From Clostridiaceae bacterium OM02-2AC (GTDB lineage: Bacteria; Bacillota_I; Bacilli_A; Erysipelotrichales; Erysipelotrichaceae): a stretch of DNA of 64,000 nucleotides. The stretch spans positions 1-64,000 of the forward strand of contig QULU01000006.1 in the NCBI GenBank assembly GCA_003481775.1, given 5' to 3'. The notes beneath the pieces were generated by a model. The model was given only the letters and a program-made list of their open reading frames with translations. It did not search any database and had not been told where the DNA came from. The position numbers were made by a program, and so were the translations under genes. Shown here piece by piece: positions 54,741 through 63,912 of the stretch (positions are counted from its first letter, which is position 1; each line of letters begins with the position of its first letter).

Positions 54741-54827
54741 TGAAAATATTTTCATAAAATGAAAATATTACAAAAACTACTTTCTTATTTTTTCTTTTTA
54801 TTGTATAATATAACCCGATAGGGTTAT
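54741..54827 (+). promoter_or_regulatory. Promoter and palindromes before the PEPCK-like gene
   Basis: TGAAAATATTTTCA (54741-54754) is a perfect palindrome, and TGAAAATATTACA (54760-54772) is a second partial copy. The -10 TATAAT is at 54804-54809 with a poor -35. ATAACCC-GATA-GGGTTAT (54810-54827) sits right after the -10 as a likely repressor site or RNA hairpin. Confidence 0.55.
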
Positions 54828-54874
54828 TTAACTTTATTTTCCAACTTCATTTTTGAATTTGAAAGGAGCAGATT

Positions 54875-56575
54875 ATGAAAGAGACATTGTATTTAACAAA
54901 AGAACTTGCAATACTGAACTACAGCGCAGGCTATGCACATTCCGGTGACCAGCTGCTGAATTCTTCCACGTTCAGTAATTATGTTCATAACTACCTGGAT
55001 TACTTAAAAGCTGATAACGAGGCTTTATACTTCTACGCATTGAACGGCAAAACGACCAGAGAGGCAACGTTTGAAATTCTGAAGCTGTTCCGTATGCTTC
55101 GTGTTTTCAAGGCAGAGGAGGTAGATTCTCCATACCTGAATGACAAGGCGAAGCTGCTGGAGTTTGTAGAGGAGATGTACAACTTCTGGAAAAAGCATCA
55201 GCGTTTCTCCGTGATGTCCATCGGGCAGGGAAATGCCTTGCAGGATTTGACCTTTGTAGGCGCGGATTCCAGCTTTACCAGTCTGATTCTTGGCCTGTAT
55301 CGTAACATCGAGGAACAGATCATGGGTAGAAAAAACCGTGTATACCGTCAGCTGCAGGCAGGTACCAATGCCTCCATCGCAGTAAAAAATATTGATAATC
55401 CAAAGCTGAGTGCGAAATATGATGCATTGAAGGATATCGAATTCATTCAGTCCGTTATGCTGAGAACACCGATGATCCTCCATCCGAAATCCAATAAACG
55501 TACCGGTATGTTCACAGAGCGCGATACCAACCCGATTACGGAATTTACAGGAACACCGGATGAATGGTTCTGTTATCCATGCAAGGTCGGAAGTCTGCTT
55601 GCCTTCATTTACTTCCACCGTGACTTTATTTCCTCTGCTGTGTCACTGGCCAACCTGTTTGAGCTGGCAAACGAAGATGAGTGCCGCAAAAAGCCGGATC
55701 TGATCTGTCTGTTTGGTAATCAGGATGATAAGGAACAGACAACCTTCCACTATGATGCAGAGGATGATGTATGGATCGGCTGTGTAAGCTATCATGAACG
55801 CATCGAATATTTTGGTTATCTGAAGAAGATGACACTGACGCTGCACAACGTAAGAAAGATGCAGAAGGGCTGGCTGCCGATTCACGGTGCTTTCGTCAAC
55901 ATCACGTTAAAGAGTGGAAAGCGCAAGGGAATCATGCTGATGGGAGACTCCGGTGCCGGTAAGTCCGAATCCATTGAAGCATTGAAAATCGCTGGCGCAG
56001 ATGTTATCAAGGATATTGAGGTTGTCTTTGATGATATGGGTACCATTCATCTGGAGGACGGAGTTCCTTATGGACAGGGTACGGAAATCGGTGCCTTCAT
56101 TCGTCTGGATGATTTGGATCCGGGTACACCATACCGTGATATGGACCGTTCCATTTTCATGAATCCGGAATCCAGCAACAATGCCCGTGTTATCACACCG
56201 GCTGCACCATATGAAATTGTAGCTATGAATCATAGAATTGATTTATTTGCTTATGCGAATAACTACGATGATAAGCTGGGGCTGCATCGTTTTGATGAGC
56301 TTGAGGCGGCGAAGGCTACCTGCAAGGAAGGAAAACGTATGGCAAAGGGAACAACGCAGGAGGTTGGTATTTCCACGACCTACTTTGCGAACCCGTTTGG
56401 TCCTATGCAGCAGCAGGAGGTGTGTGAGCCTTTGATCGATCAGATGTTTGTCGCACTGCGCGACAGCGGCTGCTTCGTCGGAGAAATCTATACGCACCTG
56501 GGGCTTGATAAAGAAAACCGTGACGGTATCAATATCGCAGCCAAGGAGCTGCTGGACTTCATCGAAAAAGACTAA
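54875..56575 (+). CDS. P-loop protein related to PEP carboxykinase/HPr kinase
   Basis: A 566-residue cytoplasmic protein. The P-loop MLMGDSGAGKSESIEALK (about 356) and the following acidic DIEVVFDDMG resemble the nucleotide-binding core of the PEP carboxykinase/HPr kinase fold. The N-terminal half (about 1-330) has no recognised motif. It is shorter than PPi-type PEPCK (about 1100 residues) and does not show the standard ATP-PEPCK GLSGTGKTT loop. It may be a PEPCK-like enzyme or a protein kinase; function is uncertain. GAAAGGAGC lies 7 bases before the ATG. Confidence 0.65.
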   Translation: MKETLYLTKELAILNYSAGYAHSGDQLLNSSTFSNYVHNYLDYLKADNEALYFYALNGKTTREATFEILKLFRMLRVFKAEEVDSPYLNDKAKLLEFVEEMYNFWKKHQRFSVMSIGQGNALQDLTFVGADSSFTSLILGLYRNIEEQIMGRKNRVYRQLQAGTNASIAVKNIDNPKLSAKYDALKDIEFIQSVMLRTPMILHPKSNKRTGMFTERDTNPITEFTGTPDEWFCYPCKVGSLLAFIYFHRDFISSAVSLANLFELANEDECRKKPDLICLFGNQDDKEQTTFHYDAEDDVWIGCVSYHERIEYFGYLKKMTLTLHNVRKMQKGWLPIHGAFVNITLKSGKRKGIMLMGDSGAGKSESIEALKIAGADVIKDIEVVFDDMGTIHLEDGVPYGQGTEIGAFIRLDDLDPGTPYRDMDRSIFMNPESSNNARVITPAAPYEIVAMNHRIDLFAYANNYDDKLGLHRFDELEAAKATCKEGKRMAKGTTQEVGISTTYFANPFGPMQQQEVCEPLIDQMFVALRDSGCFVGEIYTHLGLDKENRDGINIAAKELLDFIEKD

Positions 56576-56877
56576 GTAGCAAATTGCTGTCCTCTACAAT
56601 GGGGACAGCTTTTCTTATGTCTTCAACACGTTGACAGGATGGCTGTGCTGAAGACTCTGTGGGAATAACGAGAAAGATGGTGGGGAATACTAGAACGGAT
56701 ATGGCATACAGGATTCCACGATATGTGTACGATGGAATCAGCGTGTATATAGAATAAGAATATTTGTATCTGAATTGCGAACATTAAATATAATGTGTAT
56801 GCAATTTGTAGAAAAAGACTCTTTCCGAAACTGTACATTCATAGTACAATACAGATAAGGATACAGGAGGAAAATGT

Positions 56878-58077
56878 ATGGATATTTCAAATATTTATGA
56901 TGCCAAGGAAGTATTGAAGGATGTCATATCCAAAACACCGCTGGTGCATGCGGATAAGCTGCATGAAAATCTGTGGATCAAGGCGGAGAATTTGCAGGGA
57001 ACCGGTGCCTTTAAGCTGCGGGGAGCCTATCATAAGCTGCATGCTCTGACACCGCAGGAGCGTGAGAAGGGGGTAATTGCCGCAAGTGCCGGAAACCATG
57101 CACAGGGAGTGGCGTATTCCTGCATGAAAATGGGAATCAAGGGAACGATTGTTATGCCGAAAACCGCTCCGCTGTCTAAAATCGAGGCAACGCGAAGCTA
57201 TGGTGTTGAGGTGGAGTTGCAGGGAGATACCTTCAATGATGCTTATGAGTATGCAAAGAATCTGCAGGAAATCACCGGGGCGGTATTCGTTGAGCCCTTT
57301 AATGATGAATATGTCATCGCCGGACAGGGAACGATCGGGTTGGAAATTCTGGATAAGCTGAGCGATGTGGATACCGTAATCGTACCGATTGGCGGTGGTG
57401 GTCTGATCAGTGGAATCGCTGTTGCGATTAAGGCGATGCGTCCAAGCTGCCGCATTATCGGTGTACAGTCCGAGCATGCGCCGAGCATGAAGCAGTCTTT
57501 GGAAAAGAAGGAGATTATTAAGCTGCAGGATGTGAGTACGATTGCGGATGGAATCGCCGTAAAGACTCCGGGAACACTGACCTATGAGCTATGCCGTCAG
57601 TATGTGGATGAGGTCGTGACCGTCAGTGAGGAAGAAATTGCGGCTGCCATATTGACACTGCTTGAGAAAATGAAGATGGTTGCTGAGGGGGCCGGAGCCA
57701 CCAGTGTTGCGGCAGCGATGTTTGGGAAGGTGGATCTGGAGCATCACAAATGCGTTGCAGTTCTTTCCGGAGGAAATATCGATGTCAATCTGTTGTCTAA
57801 AATTATTGATCTTGGTCTGATGAAGACCGGACGCAAGGCGGTCATCAATATGAATGTAATGGATAAGCCGGGGAATCTGTCGCGGATGATTGAGCTGATA
57901 TCCAGAACCGGAGCCAATATCATTTCTGTAAACCATAACCGTATTCAGAATGCGATGCTGTTCAATCAGTGCAGAGTTGGTGTCATCATTGAAACCAACG
58001 ATGCAAAGCATATTGCGGATGTGCTTGCGATTTTGAAAAATAACGGCTATGATCCGCATCTGGTTGAGCATGTCTGA
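56878..58077 (+). CDS. Threonine ammonia-lyase
   Basis: A 399-residue PLP enzyme that converts threonine to 2-oxobutyrate and ammonia. The PLP lysine is in GTGAFKLRGAYHKL, the phosphate loop is the SGGNIDVN region, and PIGGGGLISGIA binds the cofactor. A C-terminal ACT domain (about 325-399, NVMDKPGNLSRMIELISRTGANI) suggests allosteric control. It is of the TdcB/ilvA-short type. AGGAGG precedes the ATG. The next gene overlaps its end. Confidence 0.93.
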   Translation: MDISNIYDAKEVLKDVISKTPLVHADKLHENLWIKAENLQGTGAFKLRGAYHKLHALTPQEREKGVIAASAGNHAQGVAYSCMKMGIKGTIVMPKTAPLSKIEATRSYGVEVELQGDTFNDAYEYAKNLQEITGAVFVEPFNDEYVIAGQGTIGLEILDKLSDVDTVIVPIGGGGLISGIAVAIKAMRPSCRIIGVQSEHAPSMKQSLEKKEIIKLQDVSTIADGIAVKTPGTLTYELCRQYVDEVVTVSEEEIAAAILTLLEKMKMVAEGAGATSVAAAMFGKVDLEHHKCVAVLSGGNIDVNLLSKIIDLGLMKTGRKAVINMNVMDKPGNLSRMIELISRTGANIISVNHNRIQNAMLFNQCRVGVIIETNDAKHIADVLAILKNNGYDPHLVEHV

Positions 58078-58516
58078 TATATATGTTGATGCTGACGGCT
58101 GTCCGGTCATTGAGGAAACATTGCAGGCAGGGGAGGATTTCGGCTTTCCTGTAACGCTGGTATGCGACACATCTCATACGTTCCATTATGAAAACGTCGT
58201 TGTCCTCATGGCCGATCAGGGAAGGGACAGTACGGATTTCCTGTTGCTGTCACATGTGAAAAAGGGAGATATCGTCGTTACACAGGATTACGGTCTGGCT
58301 GCACTTGTTCTCAGCAAGGAGGGATATCCGATTTCCTGCAGCGGGATTCCCTATACAACGGAAAACATCAACCGCCTTCTGACAATGCGTCATGTCGGCA
58401 GTGTAGAGCGTAAGCATGGCAATTACGGCAGGCATGCGAAAAAGCGGACACAGCAGGACGATGATGCGTTTCTGGATGGTCTGTACGCATTGTGTGAACG
58501 GGCGCAAAGCAGATAA
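58070..58516 (+). CDS. YaiI/YqxD family protein (UPF0178/DUF188)
   Basis: A 148-residue PIN-like-fold protein. Motifs are IYVDADGCPVIEETL at the N-terminus, VTQDYGLAALVLSKEGYPIS and the C-terminal basic RHAKKRTQQDDDAF. The family is conserved, but its function is unknown. The start at 58070 overlaps the end of the threonine ammonia-lyase gene by 8 bases, so the two are co-translated. Confidence 0.9.
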   Translation: MSDIYVDADGCPVIEETLQAGEDFGFPVTLVCDTSHTFHYENVVVLMADQGRDSTDFLLLSHVKKGDIVVTQDYGLAALVLSKEGYPISCSGIPYTTENINRLLTMRHVGSVERKHGNYGRHAKKRTQQDDDAFLDGLYALCERAQSR

Positions 58517-58573
58517 GCGCAGGAAAGTAAGGGATTCTCAGCAGTTTTTGGATGCTATTTCATAACAGAATAC

Positions 58574-58611
58574 ACAGAATCATTCCATCGTGGAAGCGAT
58601 TCTGTTTTTTT
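58574..58611 (+). terminator. Terminator after the YaiI-like gene
   Basis: ACAGAATC (58574-58581) pairs with GATTCTGT (58598-58605), with TTCCA/TGGAA inside, followed by a long T run. Confidence 0.85.
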
Positions 58612-58962
58612 GTTTCAATAGCTTTGGCAGCTTTCTTTTTTGTGATAGCATGATACCTATCAAAGAGTCTGTACAGTAGTCTATTTAAGGAAGCCATACA
58701 CTGCATGCATAAAGCATCATCGGTAAACGGAAAAAACCTTTCCAAAAAAATACAATCTGCGCTATTTCAGGCTGTCGAAGGTATCCGTTAATTGAATCAA
58801 GGCCTTTCAAGAGCTGGCGGCGAGGACATGGGTTGCAAATTTGTAAAAAAAATGATATCGTTATGACTCGGGATTTGAAAATTTCAGAAGGAATGGGCGT
58901 CTGTGCTTCAAGCTGGCGCTGATTCCTGTGAAGCAGCAGGAGCGCGAAACGGAGTGAATCGA
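58612..58962. other. Gap with no supported gene
   Basis: Nothing was recognised beyond probable promoter sequence for the next gene near 58830-58860, where a TTGCAA is not paired with a good -10. Confidence 0.4.
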
Positions 58963-59790
58963 ATGAAAGAGCTATATCTGCAAAAGGACAAGACGCAGGA
59001 CATGGTGAACAAAATCAGAGGTATGCGCAGGGAAGAGATTGATATGCATCTTACCAAGCTTGGGTGTACGCTTACCTGTGAGGATATTCGTAAGCGTCTG
59101 CAGACTACCTATAACGATCTTGCGGTTGCGGATGCTATCTTTGAAACACAGACGATTGACGATACACATGCACTGTTCCCCAAAACCTTTATTGATGAAG
59201 CTGTACTGGAAATTGCAAGGAGAGAGGACTTTGACTTTACACATTACGGTCTGATATCCGATGCGATTCTGGATGTGATGGAGCAGGGGAGTGAGCAGGT
59301 TGCGGCAGATTTGCTGGAACAGCTTCGACTGCTGTTTAAAACGGCGAAAAAATTCAAAATCGACAGTCTGGAAGCCATGATGTATCAGGTCAATGACGGT
59401 CTGGATATGATTGGTGTGGTGACTCTTCTGCTCGATCTGTTGATGGAACAGGGACGCAGGGATAAGGAACAATACCGGGTGCTCATCGCATTTGTCGATA
59501 AGTTTCTGACCGTGTTTTCCAAAACGAGCGATTTCTTCCGTGTCGGAATGCAGTATGAGCAGGCACAGGCATATATTGCATTAAAATCCAAAAAGGGAGA
59601 ACAGATGTTCCAAAAGCTTTTAGCTACACACAGCGATGTCACTGATGTGGTCTTGCATTATGCACTGGCATATCTGGATGATGATGAGAAACGAGCACGT
59701 AGGATTCTGGAGCGTTATGCCTCACGGCTGGATAAGGAAAGTCCGGCATATGAGGAGATTCAGGAGCTGAAAAAGGATTTATATAACTAA
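58963..59790 (+). CDS. Helical protein of unknown function
   Basis: A 275-residue soluble protein, mostly alpha-helical and charged, not recognised. The middle (about 60-200) looks like repeated helical pairs, and the C-terminal part (VVLHYALAYLDDDEKRARRILERYA) resembles a TPR-like hairpin. The ATG at 58963 has GGAG 8 bases upstream; a longer reading to 58903 has no better site. It lies just upstream of a cell-wall amidase with a 23-base gap and may be co-transcribed. Confidence 0.75.
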   Translation: MKELYLQKDKTQDMVNKIRGMRREEIDMHLTKLGCTLTCEDIRKRLQTTYNDLAVADAIFETQTIDDTHALFPKTFIDEAVLEIARREDFDFTHYGLISDAILDVMEQGSEQVAADLLEQLRLLFKTAKKFKIDSLEAMMYQVNDGLDMIGVVTLLLDLLMEQGRRDKEQYRVLIAFVDKFLTVFSKTSDFFRVGMQYEQAQAYIALKSKKGEQMFQKLLATHSDVTDVVLHYALAYLDDDEKRARRILERYASRLDKESPAYEEIQELKKDLYN

Positions 59791-59813
59791 TATAACTAAC
59801 ATGAGGTGATTTC

Positions 59814-60566
59814 ATGCAAAAGAATTTTGTACAGCGACATGCTTTATTCTTTTCTGTCATTGTATTCTGTTTCGTAATCGTACCCTTTATACGAAATGCT
59901 TACGCACAGGAAAAAGAAGATAAAAAGCAACAGGCGGAAACGATGATTATCCGTACACAAAAGCAGGCAGAGGAAAAAAAGGTCACAAAGCGGCGGGTCG
60001 TTCTGGATGCCGGTCATGGCGGCTATGACGACGGCAGTGTTGCGGCGGATGGCACAAAGGAGAAGACGATCACTTTGCAGCTGACGAAAAAAATCGGGAA
60101 GCTGCTGGAGACGCAGGATGTGGAGGTTGTGTATACGCGTTTACAAGACAAGGTATCCTGGCCGGCAGATAATGAAAAGGATTTGCTGGAGCGTTCCCGG
60201 ATCGCCAACACATCCAACGCCGATTATTTTGTATCTATTCATATGAACTTTGCGGATACAGCACAGGCCTCGGCAAGAGGTACGGAAATCTGGGTGAGAG
60301 AGCGTGATGCGAAAAGCAGAGCGCTGGCAAAGCAGGTAAATCAGCGGCTGGAGAATCTGCAGGGAATCAAAAGCAGAGGGTTAAAGGATGAGGCAGCTGC
60401 CCCGCTTTCCCTGATTGAATATACCGATATTCCTACGATCCTTGTGGAAGCCGGCTTTTTATCCAATGACAGTGACCTGTCCTATCTGAAATCAGAGAAG
60501 AAGCAGGATGCAATGGCGAAGGCGATTGCGGATGGAATTCTGCAGGCATTTGATAAAGAAACATAA
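59814..60566 (+). CDS. N-acetylmuramoyl-L-alanine amidase (Amidase_3)
   Basis: A 250-residue zinc amidase that cuts the amide between muramic acid and the peptide stem. The N-terminus is a signal or anchor (about 10-32, hydrophobic, ending NAYAQ). The catalytic domain (about 60-245) has VVLDAGHGGYDDGS, SIHMNFADT and TILVEAGFLSND, giving the His, Glu and His zinc ligands and the catalytic Glu. It resembles CwlD-type enzymes. Export is expected. Confidence 0.9.
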   Translation: MQKNFVQRHALFFSVIVFCFVIVPFIRNAYAQEKEDKKQQAETMIIRTQKQAEEKKVTKRRVVLDAGHGGYDDGSVAADGTKEKTITLQLTKKIGKLLETQDVEVVYTRLQDKVSWPADNEKDLLERSRIANTSNADYFVSIHMNFADTAQASARGTEIWVRERDAKSRALAKQVNQRLENLQGIKSRGLKDEAAAPLSLIEYTDIPTILVEAGFLSNDSDLSYLKSEKKQDAMAKAIADGILQAFDKET

Positions 60567-60642
60567 AATCTTGCAAAATCTTTCTATTTTACTGTAAAAA
60601 TGATACAATATGACTTATACTATAGGAAAAGGAGGAATGTTT

Positions 60643-61344
60643 ATGTTTGAACGCAACGAAGATTATTTTGAGCCGCAATATGCAGCAACCAGCCTGCAGA
60701 AGCATGCTGTACGTACATTTGGATGGATGACATTGGGTCTTCTGGTTACTACGGCTACTGCATTTGCTGTATACTCCACAGATTTGATTTACTATATTTA
60801 TAGAAGCAGCTTTACACCGCTGATTCTGATCGCCGCACAGTTCGGTGTGGTCATCGCTCTGGGAGCACGTCTGATGAAGATGTCCGCAACGAGTGCCAAG
60901 CTTTTATTCCTTGTGTACTCCATGCTGACCGGCGTTACCTTCTCAACACTCGCTCTTGTGTATCTGCCGGGCACACTGGTTATGGCGTTCCTGATGACAA
61001 CGGTGTATTTCGGAAGTCTGGCTGTAATCGGGTATACGACAAAAATGAATCTGCTCCGTTTTGGACCGATTCTGTTTGGCAGTCTGCTTGCTTTGATTAT
61101 CACTGAGGTTATCATGATGTTCATGGGTGCTGATACAAGCACAATGCTGATCAGTGCGATCGGTCTGTTGATTTTTACCGGATTGACTGCTTATGATGCA
61201 CAGAAGATGAAGGCACTGTATGCAAGCTATGAAGGGGATGAGGAAATGCTGAAAAAGCTTTCCATCTACTCTGCCTTTGAGCTGTATCTGGACTTTATCA
61301 ATATCTTCCTGTACATTCTGCGTTTTGTTGGAAACAGAGATTAG
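60643..61344 (+). CDS. Bax inhibitor-1 family membrane protein
   Basis: A 233-residue polytopic protein with seven hydrophobic segments and the BI-1 pattern GWMTLGLLVTTATAFAVY near the start. FTGLTAYDAQKMKALY and ASYEGDEEMLKKLSIYSAFELYLDFINIF lie near the end. It is probably a pH-sensitive calcium leak/YetJ-like protein in the cytoplasmic membrane. The start at 60643 is chosen since AGGAGG is 7 bases upstream; the ATG at 60637 is too close. Confidence 0.9.
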   Translation: MFERNEDYFEPQYAATSLQKHAVRTFGWMTLGLLVTTATAFAVYSTDLIYYIYRSSFTPLILIAAQFGVVIALGARLMKMSATSAKLLFLVYSMLTGVTFSTLALVYLPGTLVMAFLMTTVYFGSLAVIGYTTKMNLLRFGPILFGSLLALIITEVIMMFMGADTSTMLISAIGLLIFTGLTAYDAQKMKALYASYEGDEEMLKKLSIYSAFELYLDFINIFLYILRFVGNRD

Positions 61345-61370
61345 CTGTTGATATAAAAACTGTACTACAG

Positions 61371-61419
61371 AAAAAGTGCTGCTATGCCGTTGCTTGACGG
61401 TCACAGAAGCACTTTTTTT
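61371..61419 (+). terminator. Terminator after the BI-1 gene
   Basis: AAAAAGTGCT (61371-61380) pairs with AGCACTTTTT (61408-61417), followed by further T residues. An inner CGT/ACG pair strengthens it. Confidence 0.75.
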
Positions 61420-61584
61420 ATTTGCATTGTGTTACTAGCATACAGCCGCTTTGCTGAGGGCAGGGATTTCAAGCAGACTGAACAAAGACAGCACTGCTTT
61501 TTTAGGCTAAGCCCTACGCCTAGAAATACCATACAGCTGTTCTGCTTCATAAACCGATTCCTTATAAACAAGCGCGACTGTATA

Positions 61585-61625
61585 AAACCAGCTGCCATGC
61601 ACGAGCTCGGGATGGCAGCTGGTTT
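61585..61625 (-). terminator. Terminator of the DUF4438 gene
   Basis: AAACCAGCTGCCAT (61585-61598) pairs perfectly with ATGGCAGCTGGTTT (61612-61625). On the minus strand it is followed by TTTTATA. It starts only a few bases past the stop codon. Confidence 0.8.
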
Positions 61626-61628
61626 CTG

Positions 61629-62489
61629 TTATTTTATATGCAGATAGTTTGCGATATTTGCTTCAGAGTCCAGAATCGGCTCTATGCTTCCGCATCGGCT
61701 GCTCATGATGACAGCCAGTCCGGGACCGTGTCCGCTTGTATAGGAATCGGCATGTACGACGATTCCCACAGACACCGCTCCCTTGCGATAGTGTGGTCCA
61801 TTGTGATTGTCATGATCCTGAATCAGGACCAGATCACCAAAGCGCAGCTTGTTGATACCGAATTCCTCATTCGCTTGCGCATCCTGCGTCATAATGTCAT
61901 AATCTCCCAGCATGGTGGTCGCACTTCCCAAACCGCTTCCCATGAGGTAGGCCGGAACACAGGTCACGACCGGTATCCGGATTCTTTGCTCCTCTTCCTC
62001 GATGCCCAGCTTCTCAAGCAGTGCAGGATCGATGTTCATCAGCTGTATTTCTTCATGGTCCATCAGTTTAAGACCCTGTCCGCAGGCTTTGATCAGTACC
62101 TTATCCTCTGTAGTCATCAGCTCCAGCGTCTCTTCATCGAAATACACCATGACATGATCGATACCGCCATGCTTTCCAGTCACATAGCCCTCTCTCCCTT
62201 TTGCATCACCGCTGATGATTTTCGCCTTGTTTCCTATACAGGCAAAGGCCTGCAGGGCATTATTTTCCTTTTCCACAGGATTCTTCAGGCTTACACCCGG
62301 CTCGATGTGATCTCCGGCAATCCCCATACAGGAATCTCCAATTTTATAGTTGTAAATAATACCGCCTGTTGCCATTGGAATTCTCCCATAGCCATCATAG
62401 CCCACGCGATATCCGTTTCCGCTCATAACAGGATGATCCACCTTTCCCTGCACACTCATCACAGGTAATAAAGCTTTATTTGTCTGCAT
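61629..62489 (-). CDS. DUF4438-like protein
   Basis: A 286-residue protein that reads like the DUF4438 family. Features are GRIPMATGGIIYNYKIGDS, GDHIEPGVSL, GREGYVTGKHGGIDHVMVYF and LIQDHDNHNGPHYRKGAVSVG. His- and Asp-rich motifs suggest a metal site, but no activity is known. The ATG at 62489 is used because AAGGAG is 8 bases upstream; a GTG at 62498 overlaps that ribosome site. It is monocistronic and convergent with BI-1. Confidence 0.8.
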   Translation of the reverse strand: MQTNKALLPVMSVQGKVDHPVMSGNGYRVGYDGYGRIPMATGGIIYNYKIGDSCMGIAGDHIEPGVSLKNPVEKENNALQAFACIGNKAKIISGDAKGREGYVTGKHGGIDHVMVYFDEETLELMTTEDKVLIKACGQGLKLMDHEEIQLMNIDPALLEKLGIEEEEQRIRIPVVTCVPAYLMGSGLGSATTMLGDYDIMTQDAQANEEFGINKLRFGDLVLIQDHDNHNGPHYRKGAVSVGIVVHADSYTSGHGPGLAVIMSSRCGSIEPILDSEANIANYLHIK

Positions 62490-62781
62490 ATCAACCACTC
62501 CTTTTCCTTGTTTTCACATGCTTCCATTTTACTATACAAGGGAATACTCTTCAACCTGAAAACATCTATCGACAGCGTTTCTTAAAAAAACTGACGGAAA
62601 TTTCATAAAGGTGGTGCATTATTGAAGCTGTGTAGGAGAAGCGATGCACTTACGAAGATAAATGCTGACACTGTATAGCGGAAAAGCTTTAGAAAAAAAT
62701 AAAAATCCATAGCATAAGGAAAGTAACCCATATTCATCACATATGCTTATGATATAATCGAACAGAAAAAGGGGTGATGGC

Positions 62782-63747
62782 ATGCACAGCTGTAAGGTAC
62801 AAAGTCATACTGCTGTAAGCGTGGAGAAGGCAGCGTACGAGGAACAAAGGAAAAAGGTATCTCTCGGTCTGTTTCCGAATGCATTATCAAAAGCACAGGA
62901 GCAGGTGATGGGCAAGGCGCATGCATGGGACATGCGATATTATCAGCGTGAATTTTCCATTCCGCTTTCCCGCAATATCTTCGGACTGTTTACAATTCCG
63001 GTGTATATCAACCATGTAAAAGCGGTGTTTGTGGTCGATACGGGAGCACAGATCAGTGGTGTCAAAAGCGATAAAATCGCACAGCTGAAGCTGAAAAAAA
63101 CAGGGGGTTCTCTGCAGATTGGCAGTATCGGCGGAACACAGCGCGATATGCAGGGACTGGTGGCAGACTCTATGCAGCTGGGTGGTCTGGAGGTTTTAAA
63201 CATGGCGATGATTGCACTGGATTCCTCAGACTTCTCCCTGCGCTTTGGAAATATTGATGTGTTTGGCTTTGATGGGATTCTGGGCTGGGATATCCTGCAT
63301 CAGCTTGATTTTGAGCTGGATGATATCGCGAAGCAGTTTATCGTTTTAAAAAACAGATTTCGGATACCATACCCCAATATGCTGCAGGGCAGCTTCCCCT
63401 GCTTTCTGGTGAAGCGCCTGGATCAGAAGATTTCACTGTTTGGCTTTGACAGTGGCTCCCGTGTCAGCTGGATTGGAGAACATGCGATTCAAAAGCATGC
63501 TCTTACAGTTGTACATGAGGGGAGTGCTATGGGCTTTGGTGTACATGGCTTGGAACGGATGGATTTGAAAATTATCAGGGAGTGGACGCTCTTTCTGGAT
63601 AAGGCGGAGATAACTTTGAAGGATACGATGACAGGTAGGGTCAGGCTGTTTGATGATTTTGTATTTGACGGTGTATTTGGAAACGAAATTTTCAGGAAGC
63701 GCAGAATACGCATGATCAACAGTGCCCAAATGGTACTGCTGGCCTAG
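62782..63747 (+). CDS. Aspartic-protease-like protein with two D-T/S-G motifs
   Basis: A 321-residue protein of the retropepsin-like superfamily. The first lobe (about 75-175) has FVVDTGAQISGV (Asp86) and a later FGFDGILGWDIL. The second lobe (about 205-321) has LFGFDSGSRVSWIG (Asp223) and DFVFDGVFGNEIF. So both lobes carry the catalytic-type Asp and the downstream hydrophobic-Gly motif on one chain. No signal peptide is visible, so it is likely cytoplasmic. It lies alone between its own promoter-like region and the terminator at 63747. Confidence 0.8.
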   Translation: MHSCKVQSHTAVSVEKAAYEEQRKKVSLGLFPNALSKAQEQVMGKAHAWDMRYYQREFSIPLSRNIFGLFTIPVYINHVKAVFVVDTGAQISGVKSDKIAQLKLKKTGGSLQIGSIGGTQRDMQGLVADSMQLGGLEVLNMAMIALDSSDFSLRFGNIDVFGFDGILGWDILHQLDFELDDIAKQFIVLKNRFRIPYPNMLQGSFPCFLVKRLDQKISLFGFDSGSRVSWIGEHAIQKHALTVVHEGSAMGFGVHGLERMDLKIIREWTLFLDKAEITLKDTMTGRVRLFDDFVFDGVFGNEIFRKRRIRMINSAQMVLLA

Positions 63748-63789
63748 CCTGCTTATTCTTCTGTATTGCGGCAGGCGGGTTTTCTTTTT
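63747..63789 (+). terminator. Terminator of the aspartic-protease-like gene
   Basis: GCCTGC (63747-63752) pairs with GCAGGC (63771-63776), followed by GGGTTTTCTTTTT. Confidence 0.65.
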
Positions 63790-63838
63790 GATGGGGATGT
63801 GCAGGTGCTAAGAGCACATTCCCTCATGCAAACCATCG

Positions 63839-63868
63839 CCGCCAGCTTTACTGGCGGTTGTTTTTTTT
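63839..63868 (+). terminator. Second hairpin terminator before the cyclophilin gene
   Basis: CCGCCAG (63839-63845) pairs perfectly with CTGGCGG (63851-63857), followed by TTGTTTTTTTT. Confidence 0.8.
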
Positions 63869-63912
63869 GTCGGATTATAGTATATTTATAGAATGAAATA
63901 GGAGGAATGAAC

